This document shows positions 35,982 to 45,621 of a stretch of DNA of 64,000 nt, piece by piece. The notes beneath the pieces are model-generated. The model saw only the letters and a list, made by a program, of their open reading frames with translations. It ran no database searches and was not told the DNA's origin. A program made the position numbers and the translations under genes. This DNA comes from Flavobacteriaceae bacterium (GTDB taxonomy: Bacteria > Bacteroidota > Bacteroidia > Flavobacteriales > Flavobacteriaceae): assembly GCA_002746415.1 (NCBI GenBank), contig NVXD01000018.1:1-64000 (forward strand), in the 5' to 3' direction. Numbering within the stretch: position 1 is the first letter of the stretch; every line of letters begins with the position of its first letter.

Positions 35982-36104
35982 TTGGCAAAAGTACTAATAC
36001 CAATTTGATTATAGAACAGCTATCTTTAAATGGGCAACTATTAAATGTTGAATTCTTTTTTGAACCTTTTTGATTTAGTACCGTCCTTATAGTAGCAAGC
36101 AAGC

Positions 36105-36644
36105 ATGAAAGGCACCAATAAAATATTTGATGGGCTTTTGGTATTGGAGTATCAATCTGGGAACAAGAAAGCCTTGTCCTTATTGGTAAACCGATATCAT
36201 AACAGATTATGTAAGCATTCTTATTGGTATACCCGAGATATTGATATATCAAAAGATATTGTACAAGATTGTTGGAGCATTATCATCAATAAACTAAACG
36301 GACTTAAAGAGCCTAATAGTTTTGGAAGCTGGGCCACAAAAATCGTGACCAGAAAATCATTGGATTTTCTAAATAACCAAAAGAGAAACAAAATGAGGTT
36401 GGAAGAATATCAGGTTGTAGCAGCTAGTAATGACAATGTAGCAAGTAACGATGCGGATGTCCCTAAACTAATTGAAGCAATACGAAAGTTACCCAATGAG
36501 CAACAAATGGTGCTAAAACTATTTTATATAGAAGAATACTCATTGAAAGAGATTAGTAATATACAAGAAATAGCTGTGGGAACAGTAAAGTCTAGATTAT
36601 TCCATGCAAGAGAAAAATTAAAGAAAATTTTAAAAACGAAATAA
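36105..36644 (+). CDS. ECF-type RNA polymerase sigma factor
   Basis: 179 residues. Region 2 is visible at about 15-80 (KKALSLLVNRYHNRL, DISKDIVQDCW) and region 4 at about 120-175 (RKLPNEQQMVLKLFYIEEYSLKEIS, GTVKSRLFHAREKLKK). No anti-sigma FecR gene follows; instead a small membrane protein gene (DUF6768) begins 2 bp after the stop and is the probable partner or regulator. Targets unknown. Confidence 0.88.
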   Translation: MKGTNKIFDGLLVLEYQSGNKKALSLLVNRYHNRLCKHSYWYTRDIDISKDIVQDCWSIIINKLNGLKEPNSFGSWATKIVTRKSLDFLNNQKRNKMRLEEYQVVAASNDNVASNDADVPKLIEAIRKLPNEQQMVLKLFYIEEYSLKEISNIQEIAVGTVKSRLFHAREKLKKILKTK

Positions 36645-36645
36645 G

Positions 36646-37026
36646 ATGAAAAAGGAAACTGAAAAAATTGATGTCTTAATTAAAGAGGCATTGAGCAAGG
36701 AAGAAGCGCAATTTTATGATGAATTGGGAGAACAAAATCTTCTAGAGAAGTTGGGAGGTGTGTTTAAAGGAAAGCTAGGATGGTTGGCTATATTAATGAA
36801 TATAGTAAACCTTGCAGTACTTGGATTATTGATTTATTGTGGCATCCAATTCTTTGATACGGAAATCACCCATGAGTTGATACAATGGGGGGTGGGGTTC
36901 TTTGTATGTTTAATGTGCATGAGCATGATAAAGCTCTATACCTGGATGCAAATGGATAAAAACGATGTTTTGCGGGAAATAAAAAGATTGGAATTACAAA
37001 TATCTGCGCTGTCGAATAAATCTTAA
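36646..37026 (+). CDS. DUF6768 family membrane protein (probable sigma-factor partner)
   Basis: 126 residues. A charged cytoplasmic N-terminus (about 1-45) is followed by two hydrophobic segments (WLAILMNIVNLAVLGLLIYC, about 46-66, and VGFFVCLMCMSMIKLY, about 83-100) and a short helical tail. The family is regularly found after an ECF sigma gene in flavobacteria. By position it may restrain the sigma factor as a membrane anchor; this is inference. Confidence 0.75.
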   Translation: MKKETEKIDVLIKEALSKEEAQFYDELGEQNLLEKLGGVFKGKLGWLAILMNIVNLAVLGLLIYCGIQFFDTEITHELIQWGVGFFVCLMCMSMIKLYTWMQMDKNDVLREIKRLELQISALSNKS

Positions 37027-37074
37027 AATGTATAAATAGAAATTTTTCCTGCTATGGTTTTATCAAATATTTAG

Positions 37075-37082
37075 TAATTTTG
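37075..37082 (+). promoter_or_regulatory. Bacteroidota -7 box (TAATTTTG) for rocD
   Basis: Exact match to TAnnTTTG, 70 bp before the rocD ATG. The -33 TTTG partner is poor. Confidence 0.5.
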
Positions 37083-37151
37083 TAGTCTACAAAGGATGAT
37101 TTCTCTCCCTAAGAAGGAATTGCTATAGTTTTACTTAAATAATTGAGAATC

Positions 37152-38396
37152 ATGTCAGTTTTAGAAAAAATCACTTCTGAGGATGCCATTGCATTAGAAA
37201 ATAAATATGGTGCAAACAACTACCATCCATTACCTGTAGTTTTAAATAGGGGAGAGGGTGTCTTTGTTTGGGATGTTGAAGGGAAAAAATATTATGATTT
37301 TTTATCGGCCTATTCTGCTGTTAATCAGGGGCATTGTCATCCCAAAATAGTAGGAGCAATGATGCGTCAGGCACAAAGGTTGACCCTTACCTCACGAGCG
37401 TTTTACAATGATGTATTAGGTGCATATGAGAAGTATGCCGCGGAAACTTTTGGATTTGATAAGTTGTTGCCCATGAATACAGGTGCTGAGGCAGTAGAAA
37501 CCGCTCTTAAAGTTTGTAGGAAATGGGCTTATGAGAAAAAGGGAATTGCCGAAAATGAAGCACAGATTATTGTTTGCGAAAACAATTTTCATGGCAGGAC
37601 GACAACCATTATCTCATTTTCCAATGATCCAGTAGCCCGTGAGAATTTTGGACCGTATACCAAGGGGTTTATAAAGATTGAATACAACAATTTAAAAGCT
37701 TTGGAAGAAGTTTTAAAAAGCACTAGTAATATTGCTGGTTTTCTTGTGGAGCCTATACAAGGGGAAGCTGGGGTGTATGTACCAACAGAGGGGTATTTAA
37801 GTGCAGCTAAAGCCCTTTGTGAGCAACACAATGTGTTGTTTATTGCTGATGAAGTGCAAACAGGAATCGCCCGAACAGGTAAAATGCTTGCAGTAGACCA
37901 TGAAAATGTAATCCCAGATATTTTAATACTTGGTAAGGCTTTAAGTGGCGGGGCTTATCCAGTATCTGCTGTACTAGCCAATGATGCTGTTATGGATGTT
38001 ATTGGTCCAGGTAATCACGGAAGTACATTTGGTGGTAACCCAATTGCAGCTGCAGTAGGTATTGCTGCTCTAGAGGTAATAAAAGAAGAAAATCTGGCTG
38101 AAAACGCACAAATACTTGGAGAATTATTTAGGGAAGCATTGAATAAATTTATTCCTACTTGTGATTTGGTAACCAAAGTACGAGGCAAAGGTTTGTTGAA
38201 TGCAATATTGATCAATGATTCTGAGGATAGTGATTCTGCATGGAATATTTGTCTTGCATTAAAGGAAAATGGACTTTTGGCGAAACCCACACATGGTAAT
38301 ATTATTCGCTTTGCACCTCCATTGGTAATAAATAAAGAACAGTTATTAGATTGTGTTTCAATTATTACAGAAACCTTGAAAACATTTGACCGCTAA
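37152..38396 (+). CDS. rocD: Ornithine--oxo-acid aminotransferase
   Basis: 414 residues from ATG 37152 ([11 protein letters not shown]); an in-frame TTG at 37143 would add three residues. Class III aminotransferase: [15 protein letters not shown] near the start, [12 protein letters not shown] for the cofactor phosphate, [15 protein letters not shown], and the PLP lysine in [15 protein letters not shown]. It converts ornithine and 2-oxoglutarate to glutamate semialdehyde and glutamate, a cytoplasmic step of arginine/proline metabolism. Stand-alone transcript. Confidence 0.93.
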   Translation: MSVLEKITSEDAIALENKYGANNYHPLPVVLNRGEGVFVWDVEGKKYYDFLSAYSAVNQGHCHPKIVGAMMRQAQRLTLTSRAFYNDVLGAYEKYAAETFGFDKLLPMNTGAEAVETALKVCRKWAYEKKGIAENEAQIIVCENNFHGRTTTIISFSNDPVARENFGPYTKGFIKIEYNNLKALEEVLKSTSNIAGFLVEPIQGEAGVYVPTEGYLSAAKALCEQHNVLFIADEVQTGIARTGKMLAVDHENVIPDILILGKALSGGAYPVSAVLANDAVMDVIGPGNHGSTFGGNPIAAAVGIAALEVIKEENLAENAQILGELFREALNKFIPTCDLVTKVRGKGLLNAILINDSEDSDSAWNICLALKENGLLAKPTHGNIIRFAPPLVINKEQLLDCVSIITETLKTFDR

Positions 38397-38424
38397 TTTT
38401 TATGCTTTGCATTTAAAAAAAGAA

Positions 38425-39486
38425 TTATAGAACAGCTTTTGCTTGTAATTGGAGTGTCATCTGTGTTGTGCTCAATTTCGCATCAATACCAATAGGAAAA
38501 GTAAAGTTGTTTTGTATATGTCCAAAGCTCATTCCATATACTGCAGGAATCTGTAAAGGTTGTACCCTGTCCATGATAACCTCTTTTAGTGTAAAAGAAT
38601 TTAGTCTTTTTGGCTTGTCACAACCTTTGCAGACCCCAAAAACAATTCCGGAAGCTTTATGGAATGTTTTGCCTTCAATAAGTTGTGTCAACATTCTATC
38701 AATTCGGTAAGGAGATTCTTCAACATCTTCTATACAAACAATGGTATTTGTAAAATCAATTTCATGCGCCGTACCTATTAGCGCATTGATTAAGGTTAAA
38801 CTTCCACCAACAAGTTTTCCGACTGCTTCTCCTGGAGTAATTGTATATCGTTCAAATTCAGAATTGGTTAAAAGCGAATTAGCATTGAAATCCGCGTTCT
38901 TAATGAGTAACTTTTTTTTAGGGGTTCCTACTACTCTTTTTAATTGTGAAATGGAATAAGGGTCATCTAAGGTGCTTCCAACAGGGCCGTGAAAAGTAAT
39001 CATCCCGGTTTCGGTATATATGCCATTCAGTAATGCGGTGATATCACTAAAACCTATAAATACTTTTGGGTGTTGTTTAATATTCTCATAGTTTATCAAG
39101 TGCATGATTCTTGTACATCCATACCCACCACGTGCACATAATATTCCATTTACATTAGGATTGGAAAACATTTCGTTTAAATCTACTGCCCTCTCCTCGT
39201 CAGTATTGCTAAAATAACCTTGATTCCCTACAATGCGCTCTGTATGGTATGGAATAAACCCCATATTGATTAATGTTTGTTTCATTTTTTCCAAAACCTC
39301 TGGTGCTACCGCATAACCAGGAGCAATGAGGCCAATGGTGTCTCCTTTTTTTAAGCGCTTGGGAAGTAGCGCTGAATTACTAATTTTGTGGTCTTTTTGT
39401 GCAAATAGACTGGTTGGGAGCATGCTGCTTGCTGAAAACCCTATTGCTGTTGTAATGAACTTTCTCCTTTTTAACATGTTTAGCAA
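38425..39486 (-). CDS. LD-carboxypeptidase (peptidase S66)
   Basis: 353 residues (start at 39486; an in-frame ATG at 39477, giving MLKRRKF, is also possible). The N-terminus RRKFITTAIGFSASS followed by a hydrophobic run is a Tat-type signal, so the enzyme acts in the periplasm. S66 motifs: IGLIAPG, CARGGYG, the Ser nucleophile in GFSDITALLNG, and the later Glu and His regions (EDVEESPYRIDRML, GMSFGHI). It cleaves the terminal D-Ala from L,D-peptide stems in cell-wall recycling. Confidence 0.88.
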   Translation of the reverse strand: MLNMLKRRKFITTAIGFSASSMLPTSLFAQKDHKISNSALLPKRLKKGDTIGLIAPGYAVAPEVLEKMKQTLINMGFIPYHTERIVGNQGYFSNTDEERAVDLNEMFSNPNVNGILCARGGYGCTRIMHLINYENIKQHPKVFIGFSDITALLNGIYTETGMITFHGPVGSTLDDPYSISQLKRVVGTPKKKLLIKNADFNANSLLTNSEFERYTITPGEAVGKLVGGSLTLINALIGTAHEIDFTNTIVCIEDVEESPYRIDRMLTQLIEGKTFHKASGIVFGVCKGCDKPKRLNSFTLKEVIMDRVQPLQIPAVYGMSFGHIQNNFTFPIGIDAKLSTTQMTLQLQAKAVL

Positions 39487-39569
39487 ACTATTGTAATAAA
39501 TATTAAAACTTGTTTTCTTTCAAATTTATGAGAATTTTCAAATAGGAGACTATAGTAGAAAGAACAAAT

Positions 39570-39600
39570 AAAAACCTAGGAGTATTTCCCCGAGGTTTTT
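39570..39600 (-). terminator. Intrinsic terminator
   Basis: AAAAACCT (39570-39577) pairs with AGGTTTTT (39593-39600). On the minus strand it follows the stop of the carboxypeptidase-regulatory-domain gene at 39622. Confidence 0.5.
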
Positions 39601-39621
39601 ATACTGGTATGATTTGTATTT

Positions 39622-40953
39622 TTAAGGAATAGGGACAGTTTGTCCGCTATTATTTCTGGCTCTTTTTAACTGTCTCTGAATTTTTCTAATAGCCGATTCA
39701 ATTGACTTCTCGGGTTCTATAATATTGTACTCTCCCCAGAAATCTGGATCAGAGAACCCTATCGCCTCATCACTAAGAATGATGGAGGATTTAAGTCGGT
39801 CTTTGTTTTTTGGATATGCTCCAGTTTCATTTTTTTCCCAGTCTGTTACCGCCATTTCAGCAGACATGGTATAAACAGAATTAAATAGCTTGTCAGCCCA
39901 ATTTATTTTAAATTCTAATAGGACATTACTATACCCATAATACCATCTTCCATTTTTTTCTCTATAATTTACTCGATATGCCATTTCTGTGGGATATACT
40001 TTAGCATTTCTTGGTTTTTTACGAACAAATAATTGAGCCGCTTTTTCTTTGCTAGTGATGTTTAAAGAATATACCGCACTTGTAAGTATTTTATTTTTGG
40101 CATCAATATATAATTTACCCATATATAAGGGCTCATTAATATGTTTTTTTTGCTTAAAATTGATAACATAAATAAGCTTGTCATTAATTCTAGTAGAATG
40201 ATCGTAGGTAAATGAGTAATCTGAAATATGCTCAGTAGAAAAAATGTACTCAGGATACTTCATTATATCTGTAAATAGGGTGTTAAAAGGACCTCCTTGT
40301 AATTTCAACGCCAAAGTATCCAACTTGCTGTAATCAGTACTTTTTCTTGCTTTATATAATTGCAAGGCATCTCTACGGTGAGATGTATATGGTGTTTTAT
40401 AAATATTTACTACTGCTTCAGAAAGGGATACATTCTTTTTGCGTTTCTTAATGGTTTCTCTATAAAATGCTGTCATTAGTGTAGGGTCGTTGAAGTAATT
40501 TTCTCCTTTTTTAGCGAGTGTCTGAAGGACCAAATCTTTAGCATTGCGAGGAATAGTGATGTCAACTTCGGATAGTTTTGTAACCAAAATATTTAATAAA
40601 ACAATGTTTTTTTCTGTTTTTAACTGAGACAGAGCTATCAATTTTGTACTATACCCTAAGAAAGAAATCGAAACATTACCATTATCTATATTTTTTGGAA
40701 TTTTTAATAAAAATTTTCCTTCGGTATTAGAAACAGTGCTAATATTTGTTCCCTCTAAATTTATTGTAGCAAAAACCAAGGGTTTATTAGTTTTACCATC
40801 TTTAACTTCTCCTTTGTACTGATTATAGGTGCTATTTTGTTCCACTTGAAAAAAGGAAGATGCCTCTATAGTACCATTTGTTCCAAGCAACAACAATAGC
40901 AATAGTATTCCAGTAAAGGTTTTTCGACTTAAATTGTTTTTCTTCTTTAGCAT
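39622..40953 (-). CDS. Secreted protein with carboxypeptidase-regulatory-like domain
   Basis: 443 residues. Signal peptide (hydrophobic run about 15-25, end near EASS). A CarboxypepD-reg-like beta-sandwich follows (about 45-125: KGEVKDGKTNKPLVFATINL, SNTEGKFLLKIP), as in the N-terminus of TonB-dependent receptors, but no plug or barrel comes after it. The remaining 300 residues are beta-rich with conserved aromatic and charged positions (FYRETIKKRKK, YVINFKQKK, GKLYIDAKN), a layout common in Bacteroidota proteins of unknown role. Probably periplasmic or surface associated. Confidence 0.72.
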   Translation of the reverse strand: MLKKKNNLSRKTFTGILLLLLLLGTNGTIEASSFFQVEQNSTYNQYKGEVKDGKTNKPLVFATINLEGTNISTVSNTEGKFLLKIPKNIDNGNVSISFLGYSTKLIALSQLKTEKNIVLLNILVTKLSEVDITIPRNAKDLVLQTLAKKGENYFNDPTLMTAFYRETIKKRKKNVSLSEAVVNIYKTPYTSHRRDALQLYKARKSTDYSKLDTLALKLQGGPFNTLFTDIMKYPEYIFSTEHISDYSFTYDHSTRINDKLIYVINFKQKKHINEPLYMGKLYIDAKNKILTSAVYSLNITSKEKAAQLFVRKKPRNAKVYPTEMAYRVNYREKNGRWYYGYSNVLLEFKINWADKLFNSVYTMSAEMAVTDWEKNETGAYPKNKDRLKSSIILSDEAIGFSDPDFWGEYNIIEPEKSIESAIRKIQRQLKRARNNSGQTVPIP

Positions 40954-41154
40954 AACGTTTATGTTTTAGAGTTGATTTCACGAGGTCTATGGTTTGCAAA
41001 ATCAGTATAAGTTAGTGATTTTTAATACAATAAGTTATGTGAAGTCTAAATTTAACTAATGCAATTTATGGTGAAGGTTCAAAATAGAAACAAAACCATT
41101 CAAGTTGGTTTGATCGTTTATATATGTTTTTTAAATCAATAGTTTTGTCTGTCT

Positions 41155-42069
41155 CTAAACTGTAATAGACAGGCCATTACCAATGGCGTTTTTATCAGCG
41201 TCTAAATAAAAATCAATTCTTCCCAAGTTTAATCCATAACATCCAACCTGATTGACAAGTACGTTATTTCCTCTTCTGTTTTTTTTAATGGTAGGTCTAT
41301 CCAAAAAAGTGTGTGTATGTCCGCCAATAATTAAGTTGGTGTGCGCCGTGTTGGAAGCCAATTCTAAATCATGTGGCCTATTTGTATTTTCATAGGTATA
41401 CCCTAAATGTGAAAGGCATATTACCAAATCACATTTTTCCTCTATTTTTAATTTTTGCTCTACATCCGTAGCAATTTCATAGGGATTTAAATATTTGGTT
41501 TCTCTGTACAATCTTTTTGTAACCAATCCATCAAGGGCCACTCCTAAACCGTAGACTCCAATTTTTATATCATCAATAAAATAGGTTTTGTAGGGTTGCA
41601 CATAACCATCCAAGACTGTATTTGAAAAATCATAATTAGCGGAGAGTAGTTCAAATTTCGCATGTGGTAATTGTGCTAGAAGCCCTTCAATACCATTATC
41701 AAAATCATGATTCCCTATAGTGGCGGCATCATATTTTAGCATACTCATGAGTTTAAACTCTAATTCACCTCCATAAAAGTTAAAATAGGGTGTGCCTTGA
41801 AATATGTCCCCAGCATCAAAAAGAAGCGTATGGGGGTTTTCTCTTCTAATTTGTGCTACCAAACTAGCCCTACGAGCCAAACCGCCTAAATTGGGATATT
41901 GAGAATGATCATTTGGAAATACATCAATATGGCTGTGTACATCGTTAGTATGCAGAATGGTAATATGCTTATTAGTAGCTGTATTACAGGAGTTAAGCGA
42001 TAGGCCTCCCAGACCCACAAACGCAGAGGAGGCAGTTGTTTGTGCTAAAAATTTTCTTCGGTTCATCAT
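41155..42069 (-). CDS. 5'-nucleotidase-type metallophosphatase (catalytic half)
   Basis: 304 residues. Tat-type signal at the N-terminus (MNRRKFLAQTTASSAFVGLGG). Metal-binding motifs of the UshA/5'-nucleotidase family are complete: LHTNDVHSH, LFDAGDIFQGT, TIGNHDFDNG, LSHLGYT and GGHTHT. The C-terminal substrate-binding domain of the normal two-domain enzyme is missing here and is encoded by the gene just upstream, with which it shares one base (TAATG). It would hydrolyse nucleotides or related phosphate esters in the periplasm. Confidence 0.87.
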   Translation of the reverse strand: MMNRRKFLAQTTASSAFVGLGGLSLNSCNTATNKHITILHTNDVHSHIDVFPNDHSQYPNLGGLARRASLVAQIRRENPHTLLFDAGDIFQGTPYFNFYGGELEFKLMSMLKYDAATIGNHDFDNGIEGLLAQLPHAKFELLSANYDFSNTVLDGYVQPYKTYFIDDIKIGVYGLGVALDGLVTKRLYRETKYLNPYEIATDVEQKLKIEEKCDLVICLSHLGYTYENTNRPHDLELASNTAHTNLIIGGHTHTFLDRPTIKKNRRGNNVLVNQVGCYGLNLGRIDFYLDADKNAIGNGLSITV

Positions 42070-42830
42070 TATTGTTTCATAAAGCGATCATCAATTACTG
42101 GGGCAACGGTATCCACTTTTTTAAAATAATCAATCATGGCATTGCGTATCATATAGTCTAATTCAGTTACACTTAAATGGTCTTTAAAGAAATTCATTTG
42201 ATCACCACCATTTAATAAATAACTCGATGTGGCCACAAAATATGTGCGTTCTTCATCAAAAGGTTTTTTATTGATATTTACTGATTGCAAGCTGTCATCA
42301 CTATTTAATACCACTTGAAGCCCTGAAATAGGATGGGGACGGCCAGAAAGAATTAAAAAAGAAACAAGTTCCCTTACGGATTTACCGTTTAGCTCAACAA
42401 CCACTATGGCATTTTCAAAAGGCATCACTTGATAAGCAGTCCTAGCCGTAACATTTCCTTTTGATATTATGGAACGAATTCCACCGTGATTTAAAAGAAC
42501 AAAGTCTATTTCCTTACCAGTTCTGGAATTAAAGATTGGACTTGCTTGGGTGTATATAATATCAGCCATAAGATTACCAGCAGTTGTATTGTATTGCCCT
42601 TCTTCCTTGGTAATCACTTTGGGGGCATAAGCCAAGCTACTATCCAAAATCTTATTTATTCTGTTTTGATATGGAGCAATAAAACTATCAATGGAAGTTA
42701 AATTTTTAATGGAATCATTTAACTTTATTTGGGTGCCATCAATCTTTGTGAGGGTATAATTCTTCTTTTGGCAGGACAAGAACAAGATGATAGTTACAAA
42801 TACAACAAAATGTTTTATTTTAAAATTCAT
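42069..42830 (-). CDS. 5'-nucleotidase C-terminal domain lipoprotein (substrate-binding half)
   Basis: 253 residues. Lipobox LFLSC at about 16-20. The rest is the 5'-nucleotidase C-terminal fold: TTAGNLMADIIY, LLNHGGIRSIISKGNVT, PFENAIVVVELNG, SSYLLNGGDQMNFF. It has no metal-binding domain. It should pair with the metallophosphatase encoded directly downstream, so that a two-domain enzyme is split into a lipoprotein and a Tat-exported subunit. The split arrangement occurs in other Bacteroidota. Confidence 0.86.
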   Translation of the reverse strand: MNFKIKHFVVFVTIILFLSCQKKNYTLTKIDGTQIKLNDSIKNLTSIDSFIAPYQNRINKILDSSLAYAPKVITKEEGQYNTTAGNLMADIIYTQASPIFNSRTGKEIDFVLLNHGGIRSIISKGNVTARTAYQVMPFENAIVVVELNGKSVRELVSFLILSGRPHPISGLQVVLNSDDSLQSVNINKKPFDEERTYFVATSSYLLNGGDQMNFFKDHLSVTELDYMIRNAMIDYFKKVDTVAPVIDDRFMKQ

Positions 42831-42869
42831 ATAGTTTTTATCTTAGCCTTATAATTCTAAGGATATTTT

Positions 42870-42877
42870 TACATTTG
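42870..42877 (+). promoter_or_regulatory. Bacteroidota -7 box (TACATTTG)
   Basis: Exact TAnnTTTG match 20 bp before the ATG at 42897; probable promoter of the DUF6913-dapA pair. Confidence 0.5.
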
Positions 42878-42896
42878 TAAAAATGTGAAAAAATAA

Positions 42897-43436
42897 ATGT
42901 TTATAAAGGTTCTTAAAGATAAATTTAAGGTTAAATCTGGTTTAAAGCATCTAAAGGAAGAACTTAAAAGGACTTCCTCAGTAGTTGATCGGAAAAAAGG
43001 GATATCATCCGTAGGTTGCATAGTGGATTTAGATCAGTTTGAAAATGCTACTGTTTTTCAAGAATTATCGGAAGAACTTTCTTTACAGCCTAATGCTGTT
43101 AAGATAATTGGGTATAAGAATTTTTATGATAAAAATTCGCCCTATTCCACTCCAGTTTTTTCTGATAAAGATTTGGGTTGGAAAGGGGCAATAGAGAATA
43201 GTTATGCATTAGAATTTTTAAATCGTGAATATGATTTATTAATAAATTATTACACACAAGAGAGTTTATTAATGCAGTTAATGACTATAAAAACGAAGGC
43301 TAGAATTAAAGTTGGATTCAAAGAAGTTGATGAAAATTTAAACGACTTAATATTGAAGGTCCCAATGAAGGATTTTCAAATATTTAAAAAAGAGCTTAAA
43401 AAGTATTTAGTTGTACTAAAGGAAATTAAAGAATGA
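42897..43436 (+). CDS. DUF6913 family protein
   Basis: 179 residues, no signal peptide or membrane segment. Basic N-terminal helix ([16 protein letters not shown]) and an alpha/beta part ([45 protein letters not shown]). It matches the DUF6913 proteins found beside dapA in flavobacteria; role unknown. Its stop overlaps the dapA start, so the two are translationally coupled. Confidence 0.78.
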   Translation: MFIKVLKDKFKVKSGLKHLKEELKRTSSVVDRKKGISSVGCIVDLDQFENATVFQELSEELSLQPNAVKIIGYKNFYDKNSPYSTPVFSDKDLGWKGAIENSYALEFLNREYDLLINYYTQESLLMQLMTIKTKARIKVGFKEVDENLNDLILKVPMKDFQIFKKELKKYLVVLKEIKE

Positions 43437-44323
43437 TGGAATTGCATGGTACAGGGGTAGCCTTGGTTACACCATTTAAAAAAGATTTATCAGTTGATGT
43501 TGTTGCATTGACTAAAATTGTAACGTTTAATATAGAAGGTGGTGTTGACTATCTAGTAGTTCTTGGAACTACCGGGGAATCATCCACCCTTAGCAAAATT
43601 GAAAAACAAATAGTAATAGATACTGTGATAGGTGCCAATGCAGGTAGATTACCTTTGGTTTTAGGAATAGGCGGGAACAATACAGCGGCAGTTGTAGATG
43701 AATTAGCCTATTGGAATTTAGATGATTTTTATGCCATTCTTTCCGTATCTCCATATTACAACAGACCTACCCAAGAGGGTATTTATCAGCATTTTAAAGC
43801 AATAGCATTGGCGTCACCAAAACCAATACTTTTATATAATGTCCCCAGTAGGACAGGAAGTAATATGTTGCCGGAAACCGTTTTACGATTGGCAAATGAT
43901 TTTAAAAATATTATTGCAGTTAAAGAAGCTTCTGGTGATATTACACAGATAATGAAAATTATTAAAGGAAAACCTGAAGATTTTATGATTATATCCGGGG
44001 ACGATTTTACTGCCTTACCAACGGTTTTAGCTGGGGGAGTAGGAGTTATTTCGGTTTTGGGACAAGGTCTTCCATTTGAGTTTTCTAAAATGATACGCCA
44101 TGGTTTACAAAGAGAAGTAGATAAGGCGTACGAATTGCATTATGCCTTGCAAGATGGGATGGAGTTAATTTTTAAAGAAGGCAACCCAGCGGGCATCAAA
44201 GCCATATATGAAATATTAGGCTTGTCTGGGGCAGCGGTTAGATTACCGCTAGTTGAAGCGTCTCTTAATTTGAAAAATGAACTTTCTGATTTCTTAAGAA
44301 TATCCTCAAGAATACATGCGTAA
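43433..44323 (+). CDS. dapA: 4-hydroxy-tetrahydrodipicolinate synthase
   Basis: 296 residues (ATGATG, start at 43433 or 43436). TIM-barrel aldolase with [10 protein letters not shown], the catalytic Tyr in [10 protein letters not shown], the Schiff-base Lys in AVKEASGD, and the late G-x-N-P motif EGNPAGIKA. It condenses aspartate semialdehyde and pyruvate in the lysine/diaminopimelate pathway. Confidence 0.94.
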   Translation: MMELHGTGVALVTPFKKDLSVDVVALTKIVTFNIEGGVDYLVVLGTTGESSTLSKIEKQIVIDTVIGANAGRLPLVLGIGGNNTAAVVDELAYWNLDDFYAILSVSPYYNRPTQEGIYQHFKAIALASPKPILLYNVPSRTGSNMLPETVLRLANDFKNIIAVKEASGDITQIMKIIKGKPEDFMIISGDDFTALPTVLAGGVGVISVLGQGLPFEFSKMIRHGLQREVDKAYELHYALQDGMELIFKEGNPAGIKAIYEILGLSGAAVRLPLVEASLNLKNELSDFLRISSRIHA

Positions 44324-44434
44324 TTAGGGAATATTTGCATTTATTAGTTAAAGTTAGCCAAAAAAGTTGCTGAAAGATTGTATCGGTTTTATTTTAGCGG
44401 TGGAAAAATGTTTTTTAAATCCGCCGATTATCCG

Positions 44435-44442
44435 TAATTTTG
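44435..44442 (+). promoter_or_regulatory. Bacteroidota -7 box (TAATTTTG) for bamD
   Basis: Exact TAnnTTTG match. Transcription would begin near 44449, which favours the bamD ATG at 44459 over the one at 44447. Confidence 0.5.
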
Positions 44443-44458
44443 CAAAATGTTTTTGAAT

Positions 44459-45271
44459 ATGAGACAACTACTTTCTATTTTATTCCTATTTGTATTATTA
44501 TCATCGTGTAATGAGTATCAAAAAGTGCTCAAAAATGATGATGTTAAGACCAAATATGAAATGGCCGAGAAACTATATAATGATGGCGACTATAAAAAAG
44601 CGAGTAGGCTTTTTGAACAGATTGCACCAAAATATGTTGGGAAGCCCCAGGGAGAACGTGTGATGTTCTTTTATGCAGACTCTTATTTTAAAAAGAATGA
44701 CTTTTATTTGTCAGGGTATCAATTTGAGCGTTTTGTGAAATCATATCCTAAAAGTGATAAAGCGCAAGAAGCTACATTTTTAGGAGCCAAAAGTTATTAT
44801 GAATTGTCTCCAAAGTATTCATTGGATCAGACTGATACTGACAAAGCATTAATTAAACTTCAAAACTTCATTAATGCTTATCCAGATTCGGAATATATAG
44901 TTGAAGCCAATGCAATGGCTAAGGAATTGACCAGTAAAAAAGAGGAAAAAGCTTTTGAGATTGGAAAACAGTTTGCTAAACTCGGAGAGTTTTATACTTT
45001 GGATTACAATGTTTCCGCCATTGCTTCATTGAATAATTTTATTTCAGATTATCCAGGCTCAATATTTAAGGAAGATGCTTTGTTTGAAATCGTAAGAGCA
45101 TCAACTAATTTGGCATTGAACAGTACCGAAAATAGAAAACAAGAACGATTACAAGAAGCACAAGATGCTTATAGTAATTTAAAAAAATACTTCCCAGAAA
45201 CAAAATATCAAAAAAAGACAGATGCCTTTTTGGGGAAAATAGAAAAACAGTTACAAAATTATTCTAAATAA
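44459..45271 (+). CDS. bamD: Outer membrane assembly lipoprotein BamD
   Basis: 270 residues. Signal peptide with lipobox LLSSC at about 15-19. The mature part is a series of TPR-like helix pairs (YEMAEKLYNDGDYKKASRLF, ERVMFFYADSYFKKNDFYLSGYQF, AQEATFLGAKSYYEL), as in BamD, which works with BamA in beta-barrel insertion at the inner face of the outer membrane. First gene of a likely operon with rpoZ, coaBC, porD and recN. Confidence 0.9.
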   Translation: MRQLLSILFLFVLLSSCNEYQKVLKNDDVKTKYEMAEKLYNDGDYKKASRLFEQIAPKYVGKPQGERVMFFYADSYFKKNDFYLSGYQFERFVKSYPKSDKAQEATFLGAKSYYELSPKYSLDQTDTDKALIKLQNFINAYPDSEYIVEANAMAKELTSKKEEKAFEIGKQFAKLGEFYTLDYNVSAIASLNNFISDYPGSIFKEDALFEIVRASTNLALNSTENRKQERLQEAQDAYSNLKKYFPETKYQKKTDAFLGKIEKQLQNYSK

Positions 45272-45285
45272 AAATCTTAGTAAAG

Positions 45286-45618
45286 ATGAACATGAACGAT
45301 TTAAAAAATTCCAAAGCTTCTGTTTCTACAACAACCATCAATAAAAATGATTTTGATGCGCCGACAGAAAACATTTATGAAGCTATTTCAATAACTGCTA
45401 AAAGAGCAATCCAGATAAATTCTGAAATTAAAAAAGAATTGCTAGAGAAGCTTGAAGAATTTGCAACCTACAGTGATAGCTTAGAAGAGGTTTTTGAAAA
45501 TAAAGAGCAAATTGAAGTTTCAAAATTCTACGAAAAACTACCAAAACCACATGCTTTGGCTGTTGAGGAATGGTTGAATGATAAAATTTACCATAGAAAT
45601 ATAGATAAAGACATATAG
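45286..45618 (+). CDS. rpoZ: RNA polymerase omega subunit (RpoZ/Rpb6-like)
   Basis: 110 residues. The Rpb6/omega signature is ENIYEAISITAKRAIQIN (about 28-45), with a diverged C-terminal helix (SKFYEKLPKPHALAVEEWL). Position between bamD and coaBC is the standard flavobacterial place for this subunit, which helps assemble RNA polymerase. Confidence 0.84.
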   Translation: MNMNDLKNSKASVSTTTINKNDFDAPTENIYEAISITAKRAIQINSEIKKELLEKLEEFATYSDSLEEVFENKEQIEVSKFYEKLPKPHALAVEEWLNDKIYHRNIDKDI

Positions 45619-45621
45619 CGT

